From assembly GCA_944324285.1 (NCBI GenBank), contig CALUVR010000021.1:1-32167 (forward strand): a stretch of DNA of 32,167 nt, written 5' to 3'. Position numbers and translations under genes: made by a program. This DNA comes from Candidatus Gastranaerophilales bacterium (GTDB lineage Bacteria; Cyanobacteriota; Vampirovibrionia; Gastranaerophilales; Gastranaerophilaceae). The notes beneath the pieces are model-generated. The model searched no databases, was not told the DNA's origin, and was given only the letters and a program-made list of their open reading frames with translations. Of the stretch, positions 1-7,387 are shown piece by piece (the stretch's first letter is position 1; every line of letters begins with the position of its first letter).

Positions 1-70
<70 letters not shown>

Positions 71-79
71 TTTTTTATT

Positions 80-1015
80 TTATGCTGCCAGGTTTAGTTT
101 TTTATTTTCAGCTGTCGCAAAGGTTTCTATCTGTATGTTGTGTTTATCAAGATGTTTCGCTATCTTTAATGGATCAGTTATTTCTTTGTTCCCGCTGTCT
201 AAAACAATTTTGGTTACTTTGCCGTTTTCTGTGTAGTATATGTTTTTATTAAACGGATTTTGGTATCCGCCGTCGATAATTTTTCCCGCAGCTTTCTCAG
301 ATTGCACCAGCCTCTGTGCAACTTCATCCAAGTTTTCACCGCCTTTGGCGCTATTTTTTATCGCATTTTTTTCTGCTCTTTCAGCTGCATTTTTTGCATT
401 ATTGGCGTTGTTAATCTTTTGCTGTTTTTTCGTCATAGGGCGATACGCTATTTCAGCATCATAAGCTGCCTGCTGTTTTGGGGTTACTGTTCCTTCTGCG
501 GCTTCCTCAACAAGACGTCTTGTGCTTCCGTTTACATGACCTGTGTTAATGTTTTGTACAACTCGAGCTTCCATTTCATTTGTTACAGGATTTGCTGCCC
601 CGGTTACCGAGGTGTTTTTTATCTTGTGCTTTTTGTTAACTGTAACTGCATCATGGAATTTATTTTTTGCTTTTCGCAAAGTCTTTTGAGCCTTTGTAAC
701 AGCTTGTTTTATGTTTTTTCCTTTAAATAGTCCTTTTATTTTATTGAAATATTTTCCGGCTAAGAACGCACCACCAACCAGTGCAGTAGTCCATAAAATT
801 GTACTGATAGAGGAGTCCTTTTCTTCGTTTGCTTCTTCCGTATTCTTGTTATTGCCTGTGAAAGTTACGGTGTCCGGCTTGCTTGCGGAAGTCGTATCTG
901 TGGTCGCCTGAGTGTAATTATTCAGAACCGACTGAGCCAGAAAATCGTCATTATATTGCGTATAGCCGTATGGGGTATATGCTCCGAATGCTGCATTTGA
1001 AATGCCATCTACCAT
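80..1015 (-). CDS. Lineage-specific hypothetical protein with one membrane segment
   Basis: This is a 311-residue protein of unknown function. The N-terminus (MVDGIS, then a Tyr/Gly-rich stretch to about residue 25) resembles a family I associate with Gastranaerophilales. A Thr/Ser/Asn-rich low-complexity segment runs from about 32 to 68. One hydrophobic segment follows at about 71-90, and then a Lys-rich region (about 91-135) that would favour a cytosolic C-terminus. An Asn/Ala/Lys-rich helical stretch lies at about 200-225. There is no signal peptide and no catalytic motif I recognise. The ATG at 1015 has a good AAAGG ribosome site seven bases upstream. The gene lies 78 bases downstream of aroA on the same strand and may be co-transcribed with it. 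It runs toward tRNA-Lys, ending 9 bases from it. Confidence 0.8.
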   Translation of the reverse strand: MVDGISNAAFGAYTPYGYTQYNDDFLAQSVLNNYTQATTDTTSASKPDTVTFTGNNKNTEEANEEKDSSISTILWTTALVGGAFLAGKYFNKIKGLFKGKNIKQAVTKAQKTLRKAKNKFHDAVTVNKKHKIKNTSVTGAANPVTNEMEARVVQNINTGHVNGSTRRLVEEAAEGTVTPKQQAAYDAEIAYRPMTKKQQKINNANNAKNAAERAEKNAIKNSAKGGENLDEVAQRLVQSEKAAGKIIDGGYQNPFNKNIYYTENGKVTKIVLDSGNKEITDPLKIAKHLDKHNIQIETFATAENKKLNLAA

Positions 1016-1070
1016 AAAATAACCTTTCTACAATTAACCTACAATAATATAAACAATTTTTTTGTTAGAG

Positions 1071-1082
1071 AATTGCGCAATT
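1071..1082. promoter_or_regulatory. Short perfect palindrome between aroA and the MVDGIS gene
   Basis: The 12-base palindrome AATTGCGCAATT sits in the short gap after aroA and upstream of the membrane-protein gene. It could be an operator for that gene. It has no T-run that would make it a terminator. A short palindrome can occur by chance. Confidence 0.2.
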
Positions 1083-1093
1083 GTAAAAAAAAG

Positions 1094-2368
1094 TTACATT
1101 AAAGAATTCATTAAAGTTTCAAATTCCGGGAAGGAAATCTTCACCCAGTCAAAGTTATTTATGAGTATTTCTTTTTGACAGATAAGTCCTGCGGTATAAA
1201 GACTCATGGCAAGTCTGTGGTCATTATAAGTTTCTGTGGCAGTTCCGCCTTTAAGGGTAGTTTTTCCGTTAACAATAAAACCATCTGGAGTATCTTTGAT
1301 ATCAGCACCGAGTTTTTTTAGTTCGTGCACAATTGCAAAAATTCTATCTGTTTCTTTGTTACGTAAATCTTCCGCGTTTTTAACTGTAGTAGAGCCTTCC
1401 GCCTGAGTCGCAAGAACCGCAATAACAGGAAGTTCATCAATAAGCCGCGGAATTATATCCCCCTGAATAACGCATGCTTTAAGATTTGAATATTTAACCC
1501 TGATATCGCCTACAGGTTCTCCTGATTCAACACGTTTATCAAGAATTTCAATATCGCCTCCCATTTGTAAAATTACATCAATAATTCCTGTGCGAGTAGG
1601 ATTTAGTCCGACATTTTTGATAATAATATCAGACCCCGGAACGATAAGCGCTGCTGTCATAAAAAATGCAGCGGATGAAATATCTCCTACAACGTTAATT
1701 GTTCGCGGAGTCAATTCTGATTTTCTAATAATGGAAGAAGTTCCATTTGTAGTAATATCAGCGTCCATATATTTCATCATTAATTCAGTATGGTTTCTTG
1801 AAAGTGCAGGTTCCTTAAATGTTGTAACACCCTGTGCAAACAGCCCAGCAAGAAGAATACAGGACTTAACCTGAGCGGAGGAAATTTTTGAAGAATACTG
1901 TATTCCGTGTAAATTGGCTCCTGTAATATTAATCGGGGCTTTATAGCCTACGGCGGAAATGTTTGCCCCCATTAAAGATAACGGTTCAATAATTCTTTTC
2001 ATGGGGCGTTTGCATAAGCTTTCATCACCTGTTAAAACAGAATTAAAGTTTTGTCCTGCGAGAATTCCAGCCATCATTCTCATCGTAGAACCTGAATTCC
2101 CACAATCGAGAATGCTTTTCGGCGCAGAAAAATGTCCATAGGAATTCACTATGACAGTATTATTTTCTTTTATTTCAATGTTCACCCCGAGATTTTTACA
2201 GACAGAGAGTGTTGATAAAGGATCTTTTCCGTTAGAAAAATTATTGACAACGGATTTTCCTTTCGCAATAGAAGCGAGCATTAAAGCTCTGTGCGAAATG
2301 GATTTATCGGCAGGAATGGTGATGCTGCCGCGCAATTTTATATTGTTAGGAGGAATAATGTTTTTCAT
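1094..2368 (-). CDS. aroA: 3-phosphoshikimate 1-carboxyvinyltransferase (EPSP synthase)
   Basis: The enzyme transfers enolpyruvate from PEP to shikimate-3-phosphate in the sixth step of the shikimate pathway (cytosolic). At 424 residues the length is normal. Visible motifs are the substrate-binding DKSISHR (21-27), GNSGSTMR (90-97), RPMKR (121-125), SAQVK, RNHTE, NPTR, a DELP segment, NKETDR and a near-terminal NDHR. The SAQxK, RxHTE and NxTR combination is that of the class II/Bacillus-cyanobacterial type rather than the E. coli type. The GNSG loop is the ordinary form, so tolerance to inhibitors cannot be inferred. No Shine-Dalgarno sequence precedes the ATG, but an extended -10 box ends six bases before it, suggesting a leaderless message. 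Confidence 0.97.
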   Translation of the reverse strand: MKNIIPPNNIKLRGSITIPADKSISHRALMLASIAKGKSVVNNFSNGKDPLSTLSVCKNLGVNIEIKENNTVIVNSYGHFSAPKSILDCGNSGSTMRMMAGILAGQNFNSVLTGDESLCKRPMKRIIEPLSLMGANISAVGYKAPINITGANLHGIQYSSKISSAQVKSCILLAGLFAQGVTTFKEPALSRNHTELMMKYMDADITTNGTSSIIRKSELTPRTINVVGDISSAAFFMTAALIVPGSDIIIKNVGLNPTRTGIIDVILQMGGDIEILDKRVESGEPVGDIRVKYSNLKACVIQGDIIPRLIDELPVIAVLATQAEGSTTVKNAEDLRNKETDRIFAIVHELKKLGADIKDTPDGFIVNGKTTLKGGTATETYNDHRLAMSLYTAGLICQKEILINNFDWVKISFPEFETLMNSLM

Positions 2369-2374
2369 ATAATA

Positions 2375-2383
2375 ATTTTAACA
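2375..2383 (-). promoter_or_regulatory. Extended -10 promoter of aroA, predicting a leaderless mRNA
   Basis: On the minus strand TGT-TAAAAT (2383 down to 2375) matches an extended -10 element. Six bases separate it from the aroA ATG, so transcription would start at or next to the A of the start codon. There is no purine-rich ribosome site in the gap. The same arrangement precedes ispG. Confidence 0.45.
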
Positions 2384-2418
2384 TATAACAAAATTAATAA
2401 AAGTTTTGAAAAAAGTAT

Positions 2419-2447
2419 TTACAATTAAATATGCTTTTAGTAAAATA
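2419..2447 (+). promoter_or_regulatory. Sigma-70-type promoter for tRNA-Ser and tRNA-Gln
   Basis: TTTACA (2419-2424) and TAAAAT (2442-2447) are separated by 17 bases and lie 23 bases before the tRNA-Ser 5' end. Spacing and orientation fit transcription of the two-tRNA unit. Confidence 0.6.
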
Positions 2448-2470
2448 AAGAGGAACGCATGAAAAACCGA

Positions 2471-2557
2471 GGAGAGGTGTCCGAGAGGTTTAAGGTGCAA
2501 TCTTGGAAAGGTTGTGTGGGGGCAACTCCACCGTGGGTTCGAATCCCACCCTCTCTG
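2471..2557 (+). tRNA. tRNA-Ser (GGA)
   Basis: This is a class II tRNA with a long variable arm. The acceptor is GGAGAGG (2471-2477) with CCTCTCT (2550-2556), including a terminal G-U pair. The anticodon stem is CAATC/GGTTG with anticodon GGA at 2505-2507, and the variable arm spans the GTGTGGGGGCAACTCCAC region. The T arm is GTGGG/CCCAC around TTCGAAT. The discriminator is G2557 and CCA is not encoded. It reads TCC/TCT codons. tRNA-Gln follows 17 bases later. Confidence 0.96.
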
Positions 2558-2574
2558 AATTGAAAAAAGAATAA

Positions 2575-2645
2575 TCCCGGATCGTCTAGTGGCAGGACTG
2601 AAGATTCTGGCTCTTCCAACGGTGGTTCGAATCCATCTCCGGGAA
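2575..2645 (+). tRNA. tRNA-Gln (CTG)
   Basis: The acceptor TCCCGGA (2575-2581) pairs perfectly with TCCGGGA (2638-2644), with the weak U-A first pair usual for tRNA-Gln. The D stem is GTCT/GGAC, and the anticodon stem GAAGA/TCTTC encloses anticodon CTG at 2607-2609. The T arm surrounds TTCGAAT (2626-2632). The discriminator is A2645 and there is no CCA. It is probably co-transcribed with tRNA-Ser. Confidence 0.95.
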
Positions 2646-2663
2646 ATTTTAAAAGGTTTAAAT

Positions 2664-2689
2664 AGGCGGGTGAAATATTTCACCCGCCT
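2664..2689 (+). terminator. Perfect hairpin after tRNA-Gln
   Basis: A perfect 26-base palindrome has a GC-rich outer stem (AGGCGGGTGA with its complement) and an AT centre. It begins 18 bases after tRNA-Gln. Only a broken T-run follows (TAAATATTTG), so termination is likely but the element is not canonical. Being symmetric, it could act on both strands. Confidence 0.65.
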
Positions 2690-2732
2690 TAAATATTTGT
2701 CAGATGTTGGTGTTTATTTTAAAACCTTAAAA

Positions 2733-2759
2733 TGTCATCCTTAACTTGTTTCAAGATCT
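2733..2759. repeat. Degenerate copy of a dispersed palindromic repeat
   Basis: The segment reads TGTCATCC, then TTAACTTG, then TTTCAAGATCT. It resembles the widespread bacterial small palindrome in which ATCCTGAA and TTCAGGAT flank a short loop. Here each arm carries a substitution that breaks perfect pairing, so it looks like a decayed copy. Family membership is from memory. Confidence 0.35.
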
Positions 2760-2785
2760 TGCATATTTTTATGCCAGCTTTAAAA

Positions 2786-2995
2786 GTCGGTTGGGCATAC
2801 CTACCCAACGATACTAAACTACAGCCGTTGGAAATTGCTTGATATTGTATTCTTAAACTGACCGAAGTCGGACTTTAGTAGTACATTAAATTACACGGAA
2901 TATTCTTAAATTTGGCTAAAAACTCCTAAAATCAAAGAAATGTCCGGGTTCAATTACTTTCTAATTTTATTGTTGGGCAAGTATGCCCAACCGAC
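2786..2995. repeat. Pair of inverted 15-base repeats, each itself hairpin-forming
   Basis: GTCGGTTGGGCATAC (2786-2800) is the exact reverse complement of 2981-2995. Each arm also folds locally. On the left, GTTGGG pairs with CCCAAC (2790-2808). On the right, GTTGGGCA pairs with TGCCCAAC (2972-2991) around a 4-base loop. About 180 bases without a convincing reading frame lie between. The element could be a MITE-like or REP-like unit, or two dispersed repeats in opposite orientation. No target-site duplication is clear. Apart from this element and the degenerate repeat at 2733, I see nothing in 2700-3010. Confidence 0.55.
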
Positions 2996-3010
2996 AAACC
3001 TTTATACTTG

Positions 3011-3526
3011 TTAGCTTTCGATAATCAGTTTTTTACTCCATTGTATAAGTTTTGAGTAAAGCCTTTCAATATCGTTTTCATTTTTGTTTTTTATGGAGTT
3101 TTTATTTATACAAATGTTTAATATTTCTTTGTCCGCGTCTTGAACAACTTGTAGTAATTCTTTTTGTGTTGCAATATAAATATTATTTTTAAGAAAATAT
3201 TTTGCCTGTAGTATAAAAAAAGTCGTTTTATAAAGAGATGCAAGATTTTCTTTTGGATTGGCTGCGTATAAATAAGAATGCACTCCACTATGATACAAGT
3301 TTTCAGCGGACATTTTCATTGATAATTTTATGTCGTAGATAGACGGTTGTTCAATTATATCTTCAAGTTTCCCGAGTATAGATTTTGTTCCGTAATAAAA
3401 CTGAAAAATATCTTGTTTTGACCAGTTTTGAAGTTCTTTTATCCCGCTTAAAAATCCGCAGAATTTTTCTTTGAAAGGATATTTTTCTATAATTTTTTTG
3501 TAATTAATAATATTGCAAATAACAGA
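3011..3526 (-). pseudogene. 3' fragment of a gene, possibly a nucleotidyltransferase/HEPN-type protein
   Basis: About 170 residues of plausible protein end at a TAA at 3011-3013. The reading frame continues upstream only by running antisense into the adhesin gene, where a GTG at 3595 would be an implausible start with no ribosome site. The protein-like part is helical, rich in Lys, Ile and Tyr, and includes a YHSGVHSYLYAANP stretch. It resembles from memory the C-terminal region of proteins annotated as nucleotidyltransferase-domain/HEPN-like, but no catalytic GSx10DxD motif is present, as expected if the N-terminus is lost. It is more AT-rich than its neighbours, which fits acquisition. The breakpoint lies near 3510-3530. 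Function uncertain. Confidence 0.5.
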
Positions 3527-6370
3527 ATGGACGGTAAATACACAATCAATGGTGCTATTCAGCCTGAGAGCGCTAATGTGATTAATCAAGGTCACAATTT
3601 TGCAAATACTGAAATTACATCAAACGGAACTATAGATGTAAAAGGTCTGATAGAAAATGCCAAAGGCAAAAAAGACGGTGACGGCACAGGTTCATTGAAT
3701 ATTGCCTCCAAAAACGGGGTAAATATTCTGAATAAACTTGATGAAAAAGGCACTCAGATTGCAACAATTGATGCAGTCGGCAAAACAGCGATTAAGAATG
3801 AAACTGCAGGCGGCATTAATGTAGAAGGTCTTATAAATCAAGACGGTTCCGTTGAAATTACAAACCATGCTTCAGGCGGTATCACAATTGCTGAAACCGG
3901 TCTTGTAAATAATACTAACGGAACAACAAAGGTTACCAACACAACAGGCAAATTGACTGTTAAAAACGGCGGTAAGATAGTTAATAATAACGGTCAGACT
4001 ACTGTTAAAAACAGCGGCGCAGGCGGAATGGAAATCGCAGGTCTTGTAAATAACAAAAAAGGCGAAACTACAGTTGAAAATACAAATGCAGCCTTGAAGA
4101 TTACAGAAACCGGTAAAGTCGAAAATAATAACGGCGCACTTGAGGTTAAAAATTCAGGCACCGGTGGTATGGATATTGACGGCAAAGTCGCAACAACAAA
4201 TGCAAGCAATATAACACTTACAAGCAGCGGCGCGGATATTGTTATCGGTCACGATAATACAGATAATAATGTTCAATCAGGCGGAAGTATTATGGTAAAC
4301 CAGGCAGGCGGTGATGTTCTGAATTACGGCGGTGATAAGACAATGCTGAAAGCATCATCTGACCTTATAATGAACGTTATCGACGGTAATATCGGTGCAA
4401 CTTCTAATAAAAACCCTGGTTTTAGTGTAAATGCTCCGACCAGAGATTATAAAGAAACTCTCAATATTAATATCGGCGGCACTGTTACTGCAAATGCCGA
4501 AAACAGCACGGCTAATCCTGACACTGTAAGATTAGTTAATCTGAGAAGTAAAGCTTCTGATATGAATGTTAACCACATAAAAGCAGACGGCAACGTAATC
4601 CTTACTGCCGCAGACTGGAAACAGCCGGATCAAAATCCGACACCTGATGATGAAGCTTACTTTAGAGGTTATTCAATCACCAATGCGGCAACTGACGGCG
4701 GCGCTAATATTGAAGGACAGAATATTTCAGTTATCTCAAGAAACGAAATAGGAGCTTCGGATAAAGCACTTACATATAACCAGAGAACAGATGTTAACCC
4801 TGATTCCTGGGTAAGTTTTGAAGCTGAAAACGATATAAAACTTGAAAATGTTAAATCAGATAACCCTACAAATATCTGGCAGTTAATTTCAAAACGCGGT
4901 TCAATTGATTTTACTCTCGGTTCAGAGGCTACAATCAATGAGATTACGTCAGGAAATCACCTGCACCTATTGAGTAAGGCGAAAGATTTAACCATTTACA
5001 ATCTGGGTAAAACATCAAGCTTTGAAGATCCGTTTGACGACCTTCTCTATCCGCACGATTTAATAAAACTCGGAACGGGTGAAGATAGTGTAGTCCCTCA
5101 GACAGTGGCTATTGAAGTTCTTGATTTGAATGGCGGGGAAGATGCAAATTCTACGCTCAAAATCTACAATGCTTATGTAAGAGGTGCAAATAACGGTCAG
5201 GGAGCTTATGAAGATTTTCTCGGGCAAACCTTCCAGAAGGCTGATGTTTCTCTGATGGCAGATAATATCTACGCTAATGCTTACGATGCTGCTGAATCAA
5301 ATGTAAGTACGGTTCATAATCCGGATGGCTTTGACCCGAAAGAAAACGGTTCCTATAATCTTAACGGGGAAACCCATTATGCAACCGGTTTCAATACGGT
5401 CGGCGACGGCTCAAAACTCTCCTTTGATATTGAAGGTGTCAATAAAGACTTCGTATCTGAGGTTAATAACGGAGATACCTCTACAAGAACGTATACAGCA
5501 AAAGAAAAATACGAAACAATCGAAATTTTCAACAATAAATTCCAGGTTCCGGGCGGAAATGCATATCTTGCCGATGATGTCGCGATTTCTGTAAATACTG
5601 CACCGGGTACAGCGGATACAGGCTATAACAGAGGTATGAATATCAATAAAATTTATGCAAATGATGCTTACGTTGATACAAAAGATTTGAATTTAAGCAT
5701 AAGAGATGGCATAATCAACAACTATGCAGAATTCAGAAACGGAAACCGCGGCGGAGAAGGTAATTACGGCGGTGACTACGATTACAGATGGCTGGCTGTT
5801 GTGGATAACGATTTCCGCAGACTTGTTGATTCAACGGTTCAGTTGTATACTCAAAAAACAGGCTCATTTGCACTGGATATGGGTAATCTTGTAATCCTAA
5901 AAACGAAATCTCCTGTTGTAAACTATAATCCGTATGAGGTTGTTAACCTCTTTGGAAATGAAAACAGCTTTGTCAGATTAACGTATAAAGATGACAAAAT
6001 TCAATATAATACTACCCAACCTGACTTCAAGGATATAGATAAAGCTACATATAAAGCAACAAAACGTGTATCTATGAGATTCCCGACAAAAGGTCAGAAT
6101 ATTTCATCGGATGTTCCAATATATGATATTTCAAAAACAGGTGCTCTGATTGATAATTCTAACAACCTGAAAGTCGGTGACCATAAGAAAGTAAAAATTA
6201 TCTACGAAGATATGGTAATTGATGTTGAGGTTGAGGTTGTCAGAGTTGCTGATAACGGGCTTGCCGGGGTAAAATTCGTGAACCTCAATAAGTCAACAGC
6301 AAACAAAATTCTTTACTTGAATTTACGCAGAGCAAATTCAATGAAGGAAACCTACACAAGCAATCTTTAA
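3527..6370 (+). CDS. Filamentous-adhesin-like protein, 5'-truncated, with a C-terminal PilZ domain
   Basis: The readable part is 947 residues. Residues 1 to about 240 are beta-helix-type repeats of roughly 22 residues with recurring VNN-NG, VKNSG-GGM and KITETG-like phrases, as in filamentous hemagglutinin or LktA-type adhesins. A longer Asn/Asp/Gly-rich beta region follows to about 830. Residues about 840-935 look like a PilZ c-di-GMP-binding domain: RVSMR at 847-851 supplies RxxxR and DISKTG at 867-872 supplies DxSxxG, then the usual beta strands and a terminal helix. No signal peptide is present, and the ATG at 3527 has no ribosome site. The frame is open back to 3452 through unrelated sequence. 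The true 5' end has therefore probably been lost, and this may be a non-functional remnant. A good terminator follows. Confidence 0.8.
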   Translation: MDGKYTINGAIQPESANVINQGHNFANTEITSNGTIDVKGLIENAKGKKDGDGTGSLNIASKNGVNILNKLDEKGTQIATIDAVGKTAIKNETAGGINVEGLINQDGSVEITNHASGGITIAETGLVNNTNGTTKVTNTTGKLTVKNGGKIVNNNGQTTVKNSGAGGMEIAGLVNNKKGETTVENTNAALKITETGKVENNNGALEVKNSGTGGMDIDGKVATTNASNITLTSSGADIVIGHDNTDNNVQSGGSIMVNQAGGDVLNYGGDKTMLKASSDLIMNVIDGNIGATSNKNPGFSVNAPTRDYKETLNINIGGTVTANAENSTANPDTVRLVNLRSKASDMNVNHIKADGNVILTAADWKQPDQNPTPDDEAYFRGYSITNAATDGGANIEGQNISVISRNEIGASDKALTYNQRTDVNPDSWVSFEAENDIKLENVKSDNPTNIWQLISKRGSIDFTLGSEATINEITSGNHLHLLSKAKDLTIYNLGKTSSFEDPFDDLLYPHDLIKLGTGEDSVVPQTVAIEVLDLNGGEDANSTLKIYNAYVRGANNGQGAYEDFLGQTFQKADVSLMADNIYANAYDAAESNVSTVHNPDGFDPKENGSYNLNGETHYATGFNTVGDGSKLSFDIEGVNKDFVSEVNNGDTSTRTYTAKEKYETIEIFNNKFQVPGGNAYLADDVAISVNTAPGTADTGYNRGMNINKIYANDAYVDTKDLNLSIRDGIINNYAEFRNGNRGGEGNYGGDYDYRWLAVVDNDFRRLVDSTVQLYTQKTGSFALDMGNLVILKTKSPVVNYNPYEVVNLFGNENSFVRLTYKDDKIQYNTTQPDFKDIDKATYKATKRVSMRFPTKGQNISSDVPIYDISKTGALIDNSNNLKVGDHKKVKIIYEDMVIDVEVEVVRVADNGLAGVKFVNLNKSTANKILYLNLRRANSMKETYTSNL

Positions 6371-6377
6371 TAAGAAT

Positions 6378-6414
6378 AAAAGCCGTTTTTAATTTAATAT
6401 TAAAAGCGGCTTTT
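6378..6414 (+). terminator. Rho-independent-type terminator of the adhesin gene
   Basis: AAAAGCCG (6378-6385) pairs with CGGCTTTT (6407-6414). The pairing extends inward through complementary T- and A-rich arms around a short loop, and the 3' arm ends in TTTT. It lies eight bases after the adhesin stop codon. Confidence 0.8.
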
Positions 6415-6439
6415 CAGGTTGCTTAGGTAAGTTAAACTA

Positions 6440-6467
6440 TTGATTTTATTTATTTAAGTTGTAGAAT
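6440..6467 (+). promoter_or_regulatory. Probable promoter of pyrF
   Basis: TTGATT (6440-6445) and TAGAAT (6462-6467) are 16 bases apart, about 28 bases before the pyrF ATG and downstream of the adhesin terminator. The position suggests pyrF is transcribed on its own. Confidence 0.45.
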
Positions 6468-6495
6468 AAATCTATTAAAAGGTGGTATTAGATAT

Positions 6496-7260
6496 ATGAT
6501 TAAACCTCAGTCTCCTAAAGACAGAATTATTTTGGCTCTGGATGTAGATACGTTGGAAGAAGTTAAAGAGCTTGTGCTGGAATTAAAAGATTATGTCGGC
6601 TATTTTAAGATAGGTTTGCCGCTTATTGTATCATACGGATTTGAAGCGGTGAGGCTTATTGAAGAATTAGGCGGAAGATGCTATTACGACAGTAAATTTC
6701 ATGATATTCCCAACACTGTTCAAAAGGCTTGTATAAACCTTGTGAAAAACAATATTCATTTCTTTAATATTCATATTCAAGGCGGTTCAAAGATGATTTC
6801 AGGAACGGTGAAAGCCGTGAATGCTTGCTGTAAGCGTTTGGATAAAGAACCTCCTGTAATCTTGGGAGTGACACTTCTGTCAAGTTTTGGACAGCGTACA
6901 TTGACTGAGGAGTTGTGTGTTAATAAAAGTATAGAAGATTATGTATTTCAACTGGCGAAATTAGCATACGATTCAGGGCTTGACGGGGTTGTTGCAAGCG
7001 CGGATGAGGCAAAAAGGATAAGACAGCAGATTTCGGATAAAGATTTTATAATAGTTTGTCCTGCAACTCGTCCTACCTGGGCATCTGTTAACGACCAGGT
7101 GCGTGTAGACACTCCTCGCAGTGCAATTTTATCAGGTGTAGATTATATGGTAATAGGTCGTCCTATCACGACTGCAGAGAATAGAATTGCGGCGGCGCAA
7201 TTGATTCTGGATGAGATTACAACTGCACTTGAAGATAAAGAAAAAGAAGTTCTGGTATAA
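6496..7260 (+). CDS. pyrF: Orotidine 5'-phosphate decarboxylase
   Basis: The enzyme decarboxylates OMP to UMP, the last step of de novo pyrimidine synthesis (cytosolic). At 254 residues the length is usual for bacterial group I enzymes. Motifs include ALDVD (14-18), a substrate lysine in YFKIG (K38), the hallmark catalytic DSKFHDIPNT (65-74, with D65, K67 and D70) and the phosphate-binding VIGRPIT near the C-terminus. The ATG at 6496 is supported by an AAAGGTGG ribosome site about 11 bases upstream. The gene stands alone on the plus strand, converging on the giant autotransporter gene. Confidence 0.97.
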   Translation: MIKPQSPKDRIILALDVDTLEEVKELVLELKDYVGYFKIGLPLIVSYGFEAVRLIEELGGRCYYDSKFHDIPNTVQKACINLVKNNIHFFNIHIQGGSKMISGTVKAVNACCKRLDKEPPVILGVTLLSSFGQRTLTEELCVNKSIEDYVFQLAKLAYDSGLDGVVASADEAKRIRQQISDKDFIIVCPATRPTWASVNDQVRVDTPRSAILSGVDYMVIGRPITTAENRIAAAQLILDEITTALEDKEKEVLV

Positions 7261-7287
7261 GCTGAAAGAATTTTGTTAGCCGTAAGT

Positions 7288-7324
7288 AAATTTGTATGGT
7301 GCTTTATTTTAATGCATCAAATTT
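7288..7324. terminator. Possible bidirectional hairpin between pyrF and the autotransporter gene
   Basis: AAATTTG (7288-7294) pairs with CAAATTT (7318-7324). The stem can extend inward over a bulge, and the loop is T-rich. It lies between two convergent genes where termination is needed from both sides. The stem is AT-rich and imperfect, so the call is weak. Confidence 0.3.
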
Positions 7325-7387
7325 AACCGGCTGGTAAAAGTTCCGATTATATATATCGAGATTTAATTTTATCCCGAAAAGAGGTCT

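Noticed and set aside
2378-2683. A 101-codon minus-strand open frame across the two tRNA genes.
   Set aside because: It is antisense to two well-folded tRNAs and gives the familiar spurious tRNA-antisense peptide composition. There is no ribosome site.
2944-2953. CCGGGTTCAA resembling a tRNA T-loop, considered as a tRNA remnant or attachment site.
   Set aside because: It does not match the 3' end of tRNA-Gln or tRNA-Ser, and no other cloverleaf arm is present around it.
3527-3595. Extension of the minus-strand fragment to a GTG start at 3595.
   Set aside because: The extra 23 codons lie within the adhesin coding sequence on the other strand and have no ribosome site. The protein-like part ends near the breakpoint instead.
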